Origin: Ophioderma brevispina
Lineage: Eukaryota > Echinodermata > Ophiuroidea > Amphilepidida > Ophiodermatidae
Direction of reading: 5' to 3'
Assembly (NCBI GenBank): GCA_023653785.1
Contig: JAMKCH010012768.1
Span: 1 to 64,000 of the forward strand
DNA: 64,000 nt
Shown here: piece after piece, positions 1-13,200 of the stretch
Layout of the letters: each line of letters begins with the position of its first letter
Position numbering within the stretch: the stretch's first letter is position 1
Program-made: the position numbers and the translations under genes
The notes under the pieces: model-generated
Told to the model about the DNA's origin: nothing
What the model saw: the letters and a program-made list of their open reading frames with translations, nothing else
Database searches by the model: none

Positions 1-168
1 AGAAAAAACATTGTTTGATTTCCCCTTTTTCTATCCCGGACGACCCCCCCAAACAATCGAAAAAGCCCGTCGCATTTTTTTTTTTTGAGAGTGGAAATCT
101 CAATTTTGGAGAAGTTTTATAATGGACATAAATAAACTTACTTTTTTCTAAAATGTTTTTTGTTCTAG

Positions 169-269
169 ATAAAGATGACAATCTGATATATACCCCCTTA
201 CAGATGGGAGATATTGCCACTGCAGTCCAAATCATCGAGTTTGTGTCTGAATACGTTCTAACACTGTAA
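169..269 (+). CDS. Candidate terminal coding exon, product not recognised
   Basis: A pyrimidine-rich tract and acceptor TTCTAG precede an open frame that ends at TAA (267-269). A second possible acceptor (CCCTTACAG) lies at 203. The frame reads DNLIYTPLQMGDIATAVQII and continues EFVSEYVLTL before the stop. The composition looks protein-like and the segment has the helical G-D-x-x-x-A-V pattern seen in solenoid proteins such as some WD40/alpha-solenoid subunits, but it is too short to assign. The sequence is on the opposite strand to INVS. It could be the last exon of a plus-strand gene entering from the left, or a chance frame in an INVS intron. Confidence 0.3.
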
Positions 270-890
270 CAGTCGGGGCAGTCGGGGACTTTTTTTCTGT
301 TTACATGATCCGTTTAAAGTTTGGGATTTTTTAGAAAAGAAAATCACACTTTGAGATATACAACCATCGCCAGAAAATCATCCATACAGCTTCAGGGAAA
401 TTCCCCATTTGCCAGCTTGAAAATATAGTCCCGACATTAGTGCTTAGTAAGATTTTGCTACAATTTTTTGTCCCAACTATAGCCTCGTCTTAGGATACAA
501 GGTTTAAAAAAACAGTAACTTTTGCATAAAACAGAGCAGTAGAATTTGACATCGGGCGGTGCGTATTGATCTGAAATGTGAATTGGTGCTTTTGTCACAT
601 GCGCAGCAAAGCCGAAATGGGGCTGCGCGCATGTGCCTTAACAGCAATATGGGCGACGCAAACATCCAAAATTGTATTGGAAAAGTAAATCCAGCAGCTT
701 TTGAGTACGATTTATGCACTTTGAACTTGATTTTTTACAAAATCATTCATTACGTACGGATTAAAATGGATATAATATGTACTATAATCGGAAGTTTAAA
801 CAAATTGAGTGTGTATGATTTGTAATGGCGAAATATCGCCGATTCGTTGTATCCCAACTGGCAACTTGGCGATCGCCCGATTGCTCTAGC
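270..890. other. No gene seen
   Basis: Mostly AT-rich single-copy DNA. Two overlapping open frames of 70-90 codons on opposite strands at 504-825 have no recognisable domain and look like chance frames. Confidence 0.5.
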
Positions 891-951
891 TATAAATAGC
901 CACGTTTTTCAATGGACGGTCGTGTACAGTATCAGTGAAAAACAACCAGGT
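891..951 (+). promoter_or_regulatory. Possible TATA promoter, first exon and splice donor
   Basis: TATAAATA lies at 891-898. A TCAGT initiator-like motif is at 932-936, 41 bases from the start of the TATA box; a more typical spacing would place initiation near 922. The sequence AACAACCAG|GTAAAA at 941-955 is a good splice donor, so a very short non-coding first exon is possible. The arrangement is what an RNA polymerase II start would look like on the plus strand. No downstream coding exon was identified, so this stays speculative. Confidence 0.25.
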
Positions 952-1425
952 AAAAATATGACAAATATACATATTACATCGACAAATAATTAAAATCAAT
1001 TCTGAGTTTACAAAATAATAAATCTTGTTTATGTTACAAATAGAGTATATGAAGAAAAGGTTGGTATTTGGGGTTTACTTCATTTGCTGATGAACTGGTC
1101 GGTAGATCGGGGAGTAGAGTTTCAAACACAACATGGTGGCGTGGACGCGTTTCGTATGTTCTGCTGTACTTGGGAAACTTATATGCTATCTATGATTTCG
1201 CAACATTTAAAGGTCTGTTTGTTGATTCTGCATGTGGTCCGTAAGTGAAATCGGTACGTATTGGCCATGCCTCATGTTGCAGAGAAGAAGCAATTCGTTG
1301 GCCATTCACGATTTAAGATCAGTAGCAACATAGGCCGATACAATTTAACAAAAACCAGGCTTTGCAATACTTTACTAGAATATTCTCTTCCTTAAAAAAA
1401 AATACAGTTCGGTCCTCGGAGCGCT

Positions 1426-2043
1426 TGTGTCGCCTGCCGTCGCGGTTAGCGAATGATAGGCCTAACATCGAACCTTGACCTTGGATATGTGACCTTTGAC
1501 CTTGATATGTGACCTTTGACCTCAGCAACATGAGGGACCCATGTTGAAACCTATGATTCAAGTTTGGTTCCAAATTGAACTTCAACTTTTCATATGATGT
1601 CAATTTTAACATTTTCAGCCTATTTTACAACTTGACCTCACATGACCTTTGACCTGGCATGTGACCTTTGACCTCCTCAACAATGAGGGATCCCTTGTTT
1701 TGCACCAATGATTCAAGTTTGGTTCCAAATTGAACTTCAACTTTTCATAATGATTCCATTTTACATTTTCAGAGCCTATTTTTAGCATACCACTTTACCT
1801 CACATTACCTTTGACCCTGCCTGTGAACCTTTTACCTCATCAACATGTGGGGGATGCCATGTGTTATGCACCTGTGAAACCCAGTTTGGTTTAATCCATC
1901 AAAGCATGTGGATATTACATGCAAAATGTTAACCCCTTTTCACAACAGACATCAACAACAGACAACTCATCAACAACAGACTAACAACAACAACGTGACA
2001 AAGTGATCCCTAGTGTGTCTCCTGCCTTAGGCAGGCCGACACA
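1426..2043. mobile_element. Hairpin-ended non-autonomous element, copy 1 (DR1-carrying)
   Basis: The left end is TGTGTCGCCTGCC (1426-1438). The right end is the imperfect inverse GGCAGGCCGACACA (2030-2043), followed by a run of A. The right end also folds on itself, because TGTGTCTCCTGCC lies just upstream at 2014-2026. The interior is a degenerate array of TGACCTTTGACC and related units and has no coding frame. The same ends and interior recur at 3374-3963, and related ends flank larger copies at 23.6 and 34.2 kb. I infer a non-autonomous transposon family; the class is undetermined. Confidence 0.6.
1490..1674. promoter_or_regulatory. Four perfect DR1-type motifs (TGACCTTTGACCT)
   Basis: TGACCTTTGACCT occurs at 1490-1502, 1510-1522, 1643-1655 and 1662-1674. 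Its reverse complement AGGTCAAAGGTCA is the textbook DR1 site bound by RXR heterodimers, HNF4 and COUP-TF. The sites are part of the repeat interior of the mobile element. Whether any receptor binds here is inference. Confidence 0.45.
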
Positions 2044-3373
2044 AAAAAAAAAAAAATCAAGCGATCTACCGTACCCAAATTTTTTTTGGAGTGAAAGAGC
2101 AATCAAACATTTATTTGTTCTCTTGGCCCTCAAGGTATAATTTTCCAAAAAAAATTTATAGAAAAGGAGAAACAGCAGTGTTCAAGTTATGAATCTCCTT
2201 CAATTACGTGCTGTGGAACGGTCTGTAATGACGGTATTACTAAAATATTTGATTTTATCGTTATTATAGGTTGCATTTGGTCCTATCACTTGCAGGGTAT
2301 GTAGGGCTACCTATACCTGTTAAAAAAGGCAAAAATTTTAAAAATTCGTTATTTTATTCTTTATTTCTTTAAATTAATAATTTTTTGAAATTCCATTTAC
2401 ACAGGAACATTTTGTTTGAATATTTTAGTTTTTTGATTTTCTCACAGAGGCATCACCATAACTGAAGACAACTGCATGAACCATTTTTCACAGTCAAAAG
2501 TTTATTGGCTTTTACACAATTTCTCTTCTTAGAACACATTGATGGCTGAATCTTTAGGTGGCATACAATTTTGTGCTGGCCATGATACAAATTATAGTAA
2601 GTCCCCAGGGGTGTTTTGAGTCAATCCACAATGCCCAGTTTTTGGGAAATTTTTTCATTCACCTGAATCAGGTGGTTTTTAGTAACACACGCCCAAATGT
2701 AAGTCTTTTTAAAAGTATGAGTGAGTGTGTGTGTGTGCATGCAATGCCTTGTGTGTGTGTGTATGTGGTGCATATTTGTTGTGCATGCATGTGGTGTGTT
2801 TGTGTGTTCCATGGAAAGAAATGACGTGTAACATGTTTGGGCTGAGGATCCTATTTTTTTCTCTTTCCTGAGTTACTATATTTAGTTGAAACATTATTAT
2901 TATTAGGTCGGTCCCAGTTGTTGAATTTGGCACACACACTCCATGCAACTGGTATGAAACTATTAATGGACCGTTCTATGTAGGCTTGGAAGTTTTCCTT
3001 ATGTAATCAATTTTTGATCTGATCTCAAGATATGTTTCTTGAGATAGAGCAGCATGATAATAAAATTTTGATGATATATGTAAAAAAATCATTTCATGAG
3101 TCATTTTGTGGCATGCAAGCATGAGTTGTTGATTTCATCATTCACTCCAAAGGCAATCTTTCACTCCAGGGATTAACTTGAAAGCCGTAATTGAGATCAA
3201 TCAGGTGGCAGAATTCAATTTGTGACATCACAGTGACCGACAGAATTCAATATTTATGATTAATCATCAAAAAATGCAATTTAGAGTCTGAATTTCAGGA
3301 AAACATGAGGGTAAAAATATGAAATATGGTCTTTCAATGGTACTAATAAATAACAATCGGTCCTCGTACAACA
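2044..3373. other. Non-coding stretch with a GT microsatellite
   Basis: No coding region recognised. A (GT)n microsatellite with interruptions lies at about 2725-2810. Histidine/threonine-rich open frames on the opposite strand here are only shadows of this microsatellite. Confidence 0.6.
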
Positions 3374-3963
3374 TGTGTCGCCTGCCGTTGCGTTTTGTAT
3401 GATAGGCCTCAGGACCTTTGACCTTGCCATGTGAATTTGACCTCATTAACAATGAGGGAGCCAATCTTGCAACCTATGATTCAAGTTTGGTTTCCAATTG
3501 AACTTCCACTTTTCAATGTCAGGGCATTTTAACATTTTTAGAAGCCGATCTTACAACTGACCTCTCATTACCCCTTTGACCCTTGGGAGTGAGCCTTGAC
3601 CCTCATAATATGAGGATCCAATGTTCACCTTATGATTCAAGTTTGGTCCAATTGAACTTCATCACGTCAACTTTTTCAATGTGAGGTCAATTTTACATTT
3701 TTTAGCCTATCTTACAACTTGACACCTCACATGACCTTGACCTTATTAGTGTGACTTTGACCTCTCAGCAATGCGGGATCCCATGTGGGCATCTAACGAC
3801 TGAAGTTTTGGTTCAAATCCCTCAAAGTATGTGGAATATTACAAGCAATTTAACCCTTTTTCACAACAGACATCAACAACAACAGACAACAACAACAACA
3901 GACTACAAGGGAACAAATTGATCCCTATGTGTCTTCCTTCCCTGCCTCAAGGGCAGCGACACA
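3374..3963. mobile_element. Hairpin-ended non-autonomous element, copy 2
   Basis: The left end TGTGTCGCCTGCC (3374-3386) is identical to copy 1. The right end, GGGCAGCGACACA near 3951-3963, pairs with an upstream TGTGTCTTCC...CCTGCC arm to form a terminal hairpin. The interior carries decayed GACCTTTGACC units plus long blocks shared with copy 1, for example GATTCAAGTTTGGTTCCAA (1557-1575 in copy 1) and ACAACAGACATCAACAACA. An unrelated G-homopolymer (about 13 G) follows at 3991-4003. Confidence 0.6.
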
Positions 3964-4093
3964 AAAAGCAGAGCAACTTCCAGGTAATTTGGGGGGGGGG
4001 GGGGTGGATTTTCCTAAATACAATTGTTTCAACACATTTAACTCCAAACTAACCTGTATTCTTGTACTGCTATAATATCCCTTATACTAGTAC

Positions 4094-4296
4094 TGGCCAA
4101 TGGTCCCCCCCGCTCTAATCAATACTGTGACAAAACAACCCTCGTTGTGATCATTGAGCAGAGCAGTAGTCCAGCGGCAGTTAGTGGTCTCCGTGGAACT
4201 CCATGTGGTTTTGGGAAAGGCACCGTGATCAAGCAGCAGCTTAATAACGGCATCTAACACACCTGAAGTACAGGCCATGTGGAGAGCTGTCATTCC
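4094..4296 (-). CDS. INVS: INVS exon 13 (last ankyrin repeats seen)
   Basis: The acceptor is GGCCCCAG before 4296. The phase is 0 and matches the phase-0 end of exon 12. The exon reads GMTALHMACTSGVLDAVI then KLLLDHGAFP, the repeat that follows the PLQCAAYGG repeat in inversin. Further on, TTALLNDHNE and VLIRAGGTIG correspond to the last ankyrin repeat, with a likely small indel between them. The 3' boundary (donor GTACTA) is uncertain. Confidence 0.85.
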
Positions 4297-7200
4297 CTGG
4301 GGCCTTTAGAAATAGAGTGAAATATATTTTAGAGTTGGTAAATTGACAATTTAACACACAGATAAGTCACCATTATTGACGTTTGTAAAACCATTCATCT
4401 CGTTTGGCCTGCACATGTTTTAGCAGTTTTGGCCTGCAATCCCAGGCATGCATAAAATGTTGTGCTGGGCACGGAGAAAAATCTGATTTGTTCACTCGTA
4501 AGTTATTAAAATTGGGCATAGTCTATACCCAATCCATGTAAGAGCTGCCAACAGCTGGAATAATATCTCACCACAGATTCGTTCAGAACTGTTCAACATG
4601 TCTATAGGCCAGCAATTTAAAACATCTTACAAATTCAATGTTACACCAGTTAGTTAAATTTCTTGTTGGTAGATATGTATATTTTGCTTATTGTACATTA
4701 ACTGATTGTATTTCTAATATTAAGTCCGCACTGTTACTCATTTTGCAATAATTTATATATCCTTGTACATGTTTGTCAATAGTGTCTTGTTATGAGGCCT
4801 ACTTGGAAAACAGTGCTTGACATGAAGTAGGTTTTACCTCACTAAGAAAGAATTAATATAAAATACACTAAATAAAAATCAAGTAAGAGGAAAAGATGCC
4901 CACTTTTTTTCAGAACATGTGTTGGGGTTGGTACATTTGGTGACCAGGAGTTCCCAGACAGTTTCAAGGGGGGGGTAGAACCATTTCAAGAGGCTACTGA
5001 CCAAAGACTTGGCATAATTGTATGTTTGATGGTAATTTCTGATAACCGCAGATATTGCACAGCCAACCTTCTTTCATTCCCCCAAAACATGAGATACATT
5101 GTTCTTATTTAGTTCAATTTATGTACTTTTATCTGAGACACCCAATACTGCAAAGTTCCTGATCAAGATAACTTGACCCTACTGAAGTTGGATTTGATTT
5201 AAAGTCTTTAAATGAATATGATCCATTATTTGTATTATTTCAGTGAATCAATCCGAAATGGAAACACCTGTTCCCACTGAATACACACTAATAGCAAAAA
5301 AGGCCATTCTTTGGTTACATTTGTGACCTAAACCGGGTGAATTTTTTGCTTTCAACCCGGTGCTGTTTGTCAACATGGCCAGTCTGTTGTTGCTTTGACA
5401 TTATTGGTGACCTTTAATCCAAGCCTGACCAGGGATGGTGTGTCCACTTTCACTGGATTTGTTTTGTCCTGGGGGGGGAGGTAAAGTTCAGTCACATGTG
5501 TGACGTTCAGTAGGTCACACACATGACTGAACTATTTGTCCCCCAAGACAGGGTGACCAATCTAGCGGGGGTGGAAGCATTGTTGTTGGTTGGGTTTGGA
5601 CTCAAGGTTGTTAGTGATGTCAGGAGTGGCAACAAATTGGTTGCGTTGACGGGGTGTATTGGGTTGAAAGTGGAAATTTACTGTTTTTGGTCACAAAGGT
5701 GACCCAAGAATGGCCCAAAAGCTACCACTAGTCCTTCACATCGCTTACTCACCTGGTTGTCTTGTACATTTGTATCAGCACCTTTCTCAATGAGTTTTGA
5801 CATAGCATTGATAAATCCCCCATAGGCAGCACACTGAAGTGGAGTCCTCCCTGCAAAGTCCTGGATGTTAGGGCTTATCTCATGGGCGATGAGGATGTGA
5901 CAGATACAGGCATGACCACCCAAAGCAGCCCTGTGAAGGAATTGATTACAAATATCAGGATTTTGGGTGTCATGAACCTTGGTGAATGAAGAAATGATCA
6001 AGTGCAAAAGATAAATTTCTTAGTTTGTTTAGTATAAACCATATATAGTGCCAGTGCTGGGGATGGGGGAAAATCTCCTGAGTCGATCCTGCCTTCTACT
6101 CACCCCCCCACCCCCGCACGGAAAAACAAACAATACAGAAATCCCTTGTACAAATTTCTTGTATTTTCCCCTTTAAAAATGAATAGGTTCTCCCTTCCAA
6201 TAAAAAGTTCTGTACACTGCCTCACCTCATCGTGACAATGGCAAATCGCGAATTAAGACTTACATGCAGCAAACACGTATGCTTTTGGGTTGCCATCTTT
6301 GTTCGCGCTTGTAATTTTGTCCACACTTAGGTGCGGCACCAGCGCTTGTGCATCCACTTTACTGCCACACTGAGGTGAAACAAGACTATAGTGGTGCTAC
6401 TGACCATAGGGTAGGTATGTTCCACCTGTATATCCAACATATTACCTACTCACACACCTTTGACAAATCTACTGCCTACATATGCTAAAGTATAGATGAT
6501 GTGATTCTCCTGATAATACCTTGTATTTATAGCAGGACCAATGAACATTTTTAATAGCCTGTGAAAGCATGGGTACTGTGCACTGATTTGTAGCTTGACT
6601 GCTAAAACTTTGATTGACTGCCAATTACATGGCAGTCTAATACACTTTGTAATAAATCTGCCTGATCAATTTTACTTGTGACAGTCTTACCAGTGAATAG
6701 GAGATCTTCCCTCCTGATCAACCAGATCTACTTCAGCACCACCTGAAAAGTAAAGCATAAGAGTCATGCATCATTAGCAAGGTAGATTTATGCATACTTG
6801 TGATGCACAATGCAAAAATTCCTATTTTGATTTAAGAACACAAATACGTCAAATTTGTGTTTACAGGTTTGTTATTTTGTCCACTGACTTAATAACAAAA
6901 TAAGAACTTCAAATGGCAGTAACTGACATGATTTGAAGGGAGAACAATTTTTACATTTTCAGAACTTTTGGAAGAAATACTACATATCATTAACTTTGGT
7001 ATCGAAATGTGGCATGTGATTCAAATAGAACCAGTAATGAATACTCTGAATATCTCATGAAACGAGTGTGGCATTGGTGGTTAGAGAGCTTGCTTTTGGA
7101 CCCAAAGGTCCCTGGTTTTTAAATCTCAGTGGGGTTACTTGCTTGATTTATTTACCGTACTCACTCTAGATTTGATTCAATCAATGATATGGATTAAAGG

Positions 7201-10200
7201 GGATGACCCGATGTAAGCTATAAATTTTTTCATCTTGAGAGAATGACCTTACTTCACCCAAACGCCGTCTGAAAGTTTTCGCGTTCTCCATATTTAAGGC
7301 AGCCACTACTTAAATAGGAAGGCAGGGGAGACTCTGGTAAAAGAAAATCCATTATGGACAGTGCCTCAAAGACTGCACTGAGAGCACACTACATCATCTA
7401 GGTATGCTGTCAAAACAGATCATTCAAATCGGATGTATGTTAAAAACAACAAAGAACGACTGATGGGAAAGGGGGGACGTTGAGCCTCATCAACTGCTTT
7501 AACCCACCAGGTCTGGTTGCAGTCCGAGACCCTAGAGTCATGGAGTGTTAGTGTTCAAATACCTAAACACGATTAGAAACCACCATTTAAGATACTTTTC
7601 CCAATGTCACCTCACAAGAGAGAATTACAATTGCGTGGCTCACATCAATAAAAAGTGTGAAATAAGGCTCCTCTCCGGAAGTGACAGCAATAGTGATCTA
7701 CCAATGGAATAACTTCTCATATGTCTTTCTTTCTTAATCACCGACCTTCAATCAAGACTTTGGCTACATCTGTGTATCCATCTCAGCTGCTCTAAATAAA
7801 GGTGTGTGCTTTGACCCATCCAATATAGTCACATTGGCCTAGAAGCCAAGCTTTTTTTTCCGGAAAAGAACATCAAAACATTTTAACTAATTTGTATCAA
7901 TTACTACCTTAATTTTACAGGCAAAACTTGATTAAACATGTTAAAAAGGATAAGCAAAGTTTGTATTGGCTGTGGCAAAGATAATACCCTCAACACCTCC
8001 TAATGACCTTTGACTTTATATGTCTTAAACCCCATAAATAAGCCCCTTGTTTCAAGTAGACCAAAAGTGAAACTGATCTATAACTCTAAAGCAAGCAGAC
8101 TTTTAAGCACTTTACACTAAAACCATGCATGTTCTACATGGGCACAATGCCCCCAAAGTGACCCCCTAATGGCCTTTGAACCCCACATCTGTTAAGTACC
8201 CAGCTGCCTTAGTTCTCTTGTTTCAATACATAACCATAACCATTTACTATACTCTGTAAACCTCGAAGTACAAAATCCACTCTACACCAGTCTCACAAGG
8301 AATGCCTGGTATTTGTCGACTTAGATAACCAGTTTTGTGGATCAGTGTAAGAGATTTGTTTTGTTCGTAGCATCATGCGCTGTGTCTTAATCGTGCGCGA
8401 TTCGACTGCACTGCGCTAAAGAGTGTATAAAAAAGCGCATTTTGTAGTAAAGCCGCCAAATGCGTGCGCAGGCGCATCGAATAATTTTTTTTTTACTTCT
8501 ATGGTTAACGAGTATAACATAGACCTAATCATGTCCGCCATACTTTTTTTTTAAAAATGCTGCCTACTATGCTGCCAATGGCAATTGAATGGCACTGAAA
8601 CAAATCAGTACTGATTTAGTGTGGACCTTGCTTCAAAACAGAATAAAGTACTATTTATATAATGACACAAGTCTCACCATGAATTTACACCAGGAGTTAG
8701 TCATTATTTTAAGTTAAAATGTCAGGGCTTCAGGGCCAGCTCTTATAAGCAAAATAATTTTATCACTGATCTAAAATATTCGCCTGGAGACCATTACATG
8801 TTGTACAACCATACCTTTATTGAATCCTAGACAAGCTTTAAGCCAAATTTTTCTGATTAATAAATAACTTCATAGGTAAAAGACAGGTGTACTACCTTTT
8901 TCTTGAGTTAAAAAATTGAACAAATTCTGAGAAACATAAACCCAGTGCATTATCATGCAAGTGTAAAATTTTAATGCACACCACCCAGCCACACCACACA
9001 CCTGCACACATGTGCTTACTAGAGATACTTGTACCATATTTTTAGTTAAAAAGACATTGTGGGCATATTTTTTACAATTGTGGGGAGTATTTTCTATGAC
9101 ACTGTGGACATTGTATTCTCACTAGCTACTACTGCAAATCGTCTGTCCTATTAACGGAATACAGTATTGAGGTTATTCCGTAAAAGAGTAAAAAGAGGAT
9201 TTTTTCCCGTTTAGCAACTTTACATCTGCTTTGCGACAATCTAGTTGGATAAGAAAAAAATGAATGTTCAGTAACTAAAATGAACTGGTTGAGGGTTCTG
9301 TAAGAGGGGTTAATCTTACCTCCGCTCCATAAGCACTGTGACACAACTAGCATACCATATCAAAGCAAGCAGCAGCAATTCCAAGGCTAAATAACATAAA
9401 TAGAAATCACTAGAAACTTAAAAAAAAAATCAAAATGCCATGCACACTTTCCTCATAATCTCTCCCATACATACAAAAACATACACACACATGCTCACAC
9501 ACACACATGCTCACACACCCCAACACACTACATCAGTGCACACACACAACACAAAATTACTAGCACGAAAGTAAATTCAAGAAATCATAAAAAATTGCTG
9601 CTGAAATGTTCAATAAAATAACGCTAGCAAATGAAACAGAAAATAACGAGATCATCAAATGATGGCAGAGGCCCCACGTGTAATGGGTGGAAGTTGGAAT
9701 GACTCTGGCGAACGCAATGCACAAGACACCTAAGACAAGTAATTGGTTGGCAGACAGTTTTTGAACATAAGATATCAAGGGTTGGACCATCAAAATATCG
9801 CTTTGGCAAAAATAGAAAATGTAGTTTAGTACAAAATATTGAGGTCAACATGAACACGGGGGTGCTCTTCTTCAAATGGTGCAAAAAACATTCCTGTCAT
9901 AATTTTTTTGAAAATTACATAATGCCTCTTTTAAAATAATCCAATTTTTAAGTCCTAACCATTTTCATAAGAAATTAAATAATGCCCCTGTAATTGGGAA
10001 ATGCCCTTTAATTGGTAAAATTATGAATACCTTTAAATAATTAGGAATAATTGAGGAATGTCCCTTCCATTGGGTAAATGAAGAATGGCCCTTTAATTGG
10101 TAATTGAGGGAATGGCCCTTTACTTGGTAAATTGATGAATGTGATTTGCCCCTTTAAAAAGGTAAATAAGGAGGAATGATGCCTTTTAATAGATACAATG

Positions 10201-13200
10201 CGGTCACCCGGCTTTGCGATCACCCCACCAAAGACTCTAAAAGCACAACCATCAATGAACTTTTATCCAATCTCCCAACAATAACTCTAACAACAACTCA
10301 TTGATGAACTCCCCCAATAACTCCACCAAAACCAAAACCTTAAAACAATAACAGCAACATGCACAACACATCCAAAAAACCTCTAAAATCTTAACTGGTT
10401 GATGAACTCACATAACTCACCCAATGACCTTTTTAACAACATACTCATCAATGACTCAATCCTATGAACTCCTCCAAAACAACAAAAACACTCTAACCTA
10501 ACTCTCAATGAAACGCCATAACTTTTTGAAAATTGCATAGCATAATGCCCCTTTAATATTCACATCTGGGGTGTTTTTCCCTCACATGAATCAAAAGTAA
10601 TCACACATCAAATAAGATCAATTATTTAATGAGTCTAAGGGCCTGATCATAACTACCGATTATTAACTATTTGTATAATGTTTTCAAAATAAATTAGTTT
10701 CTACATGTATATAACAAATGTTGTGTTGATGAAAGATAGGCTCTACATACTTTTGCGACAAAGCATTGTTCACTAATATACGCCCACAGCTAAGAGTCTA
10801 AAGAAGATGAAAATTACTTGAAATATATAATAACCACTGCTAGTTGAAGTCCTAAAGTTGAAACCAGTATGGTCAAGTCCCCGGGTCAAGTGAATACTGA
10901 AAGTTTTACTCGGGTGAAGATATGTGTCCCAGTTTACTGTAACTGTAATGCAACTGTTAAATTATGAATTAGCAAGTATGTTATCAGGATCAATTCCTAT
11001 TTTGTCCTTGGTATGAAAACCAGAATAACAATTTTTGCACCCTTTAATTTTTTCACATAGAATATGGGAAATTGATTGTGGTATATGGCCTTAAGCTTGA
11101 GTTCTAATAATGAGATAATTAAATTAAATAATAATGTTAGTTACATTATGGTTATTATGAAGAAGGCCTACTTGAACTTTTAAATATAGATATGTTGAAA
11201 CATAGTTTTGTTCAATATTCCTCTTCCAGAGGTATAGTGAGTGAAGTCTGTGACCCTAGCTACTAGCTAGTGTAAATAACACAATTTACACGGACACTGT
11301 TGACACAAAACATGCAAGGCATCAAGGCTATATACTTTATACAACATAGCAGCTAGGATACTGTGATAAGGGGATCAATTTGCTATTCTCAATGTCTTCT
11401 TTCATACCCATTCATAATACAACAATCAAATGGAGCTGTATGCACGTCACGAACCAAATTAAACAATTTGTTTGTTTAGACCCTAAACTTGGCTTTCACA
11501 CCTTATTATACTCGCCAAACGAACGTCATCCAAACACGCATGCGAAATTTCAAGACAATACGAAATAAGATAAAACACGCGTTAACAAAACCATTGCTTC
11601 AAAACCTCACTACTAAAGGACCCCACAAACAAAGATTTGTGGGTCCAAAAGTGGCACAAAGCGACAGTCAGTCGGCGAGTCACCCAAGTTACTATTATTC
11701 ACTATGAAAATTGTTGGACAGGTCTTTGGGCATGAGCTTTCCCAAATACAATAGGCAAACAACCTTGCTATGTCCACATTCCTGCACACGTCTACAGTTC
11801 AAATCTATGAAAACAAGCCCATGTTTATAAGCATATTCATTTCTGTGATGCCAGTAATGTAAGGTTAAACATTTTCTGAGGTCTTCGCCTTCTAAAAACA
11901 GATTTATAAGAGCAATACGGACACAGACGACTTGGGATGCTTTAAAATATGCTGGGATTTCTATAACTTTTTTTTTGCTTTTTCAAAACGAAATGTCTCA
12001 CTTTTAATTTTTGTTTTTATCACCCTTTCCACATCATATTAGACCAACATAGGTATGCAGTTGACATTCTGCGACAATAATAATCCATATTTTATGAATT
12101 CAGTTATTTTGTGTGGCTTCAATGGGGGTGTTTTCATTGAGTGCAAAGAGATTTGGTGATTATTCGCCAAATTGAATTAAAGTGGCATTTCGTGATTTTG
12201 CAGCACCTTCTGTTTTTATTCGAGGGGGTGATCACTAGATATCCTTGAGAACAGCTTATTCTCAAAATTTGAGAGCCGATGCCGATCTTGCGGTTTTGGT
12301 GTTACGAGCAATTGCTTGTTTTTCCCCAGTCTTCCCATATGCTACTGTGCTGTAATTTTCTGTCCTTACGGACAGAAAATACAAATTGGCGAATTTCTTC
12401 TCACGATGCGACCGAATTTGCAGGTGAGATTGGGCACACATTGATTATAAGGCTAACGGTTCAGATGATATAACAATCTCACATTTTTTTTTTTCGGTAG
12501 TCGGGGGGGCTGAGGCGGTGATTCACACAAATGCCCTTTAATGTGCTTTCTAAAGTCCAAATTGTTTTTCAAATAAGCAGAAGAGATGAACAGTATGAGT
12601 TGCATTTGTAGTATGTCGATATTTAACTTCTGTTCAACTCTCTCTCCCTTTAGACCACCTGCTTATTCCGCTTTTCTTTCTTAAATAAACAGAAGTTGAT
12701 GAATAGTACAAAGTTCATTTGTAGCATGTTTGAACATTTTACTTGTTGAACTCTATCATCTCCCTTTAGATACCTGCTTATTCCGTGGAAGTGAATGAAT
12801 AGTACACAAGTTCCATAGGCTGATTTAGAAGTTAGGGTGGGGGGGGGGGGGGGGCGCATCCGGCGCGCCCCCCTATTTTTCAAACCACAGGGCGTCGGGC
12901 GCCTTGTAGATGTGAACAATCTTTTTGTTTGGGCCAGCACAGGCGCCGTGCGCCCTGTATATCTAGGAAAATGACCTTTTGTGGGCGCCCCTGCCGACAC
13001 AATTTGTAAAAATTTTTTTCACACAATTGTTTTCACTCTGTGTCAATTCTGAAGAGCAGGGATACTTTTTCTTTGTTTGTTTTTGGTGCTCTGGTGCTTG
13101 AAAAAAAATAAATATCGGCGTGGCACTCCCCCCCCCCTTCCAGAATTTAGAACCGAGTGAAAAAAAATGGGTCTAACTACCCTGCGAGCGAAGCGAGCGT

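Noticed and set aside
2558..2948. Cys/Val-rich and His/Thr-rich frames near 2.7 kb
   Set aside because: They are translations of the GT microsatellite.
9560..9884. Minus-strand frames considered as the missing inversin exon 9
   Set aside because: There is an acceptor-like TCTTAG, but matches to the ankyrin repeat are poor and there is no good donor. The segment at 9320-9386 has better splice sites, length and sequence.
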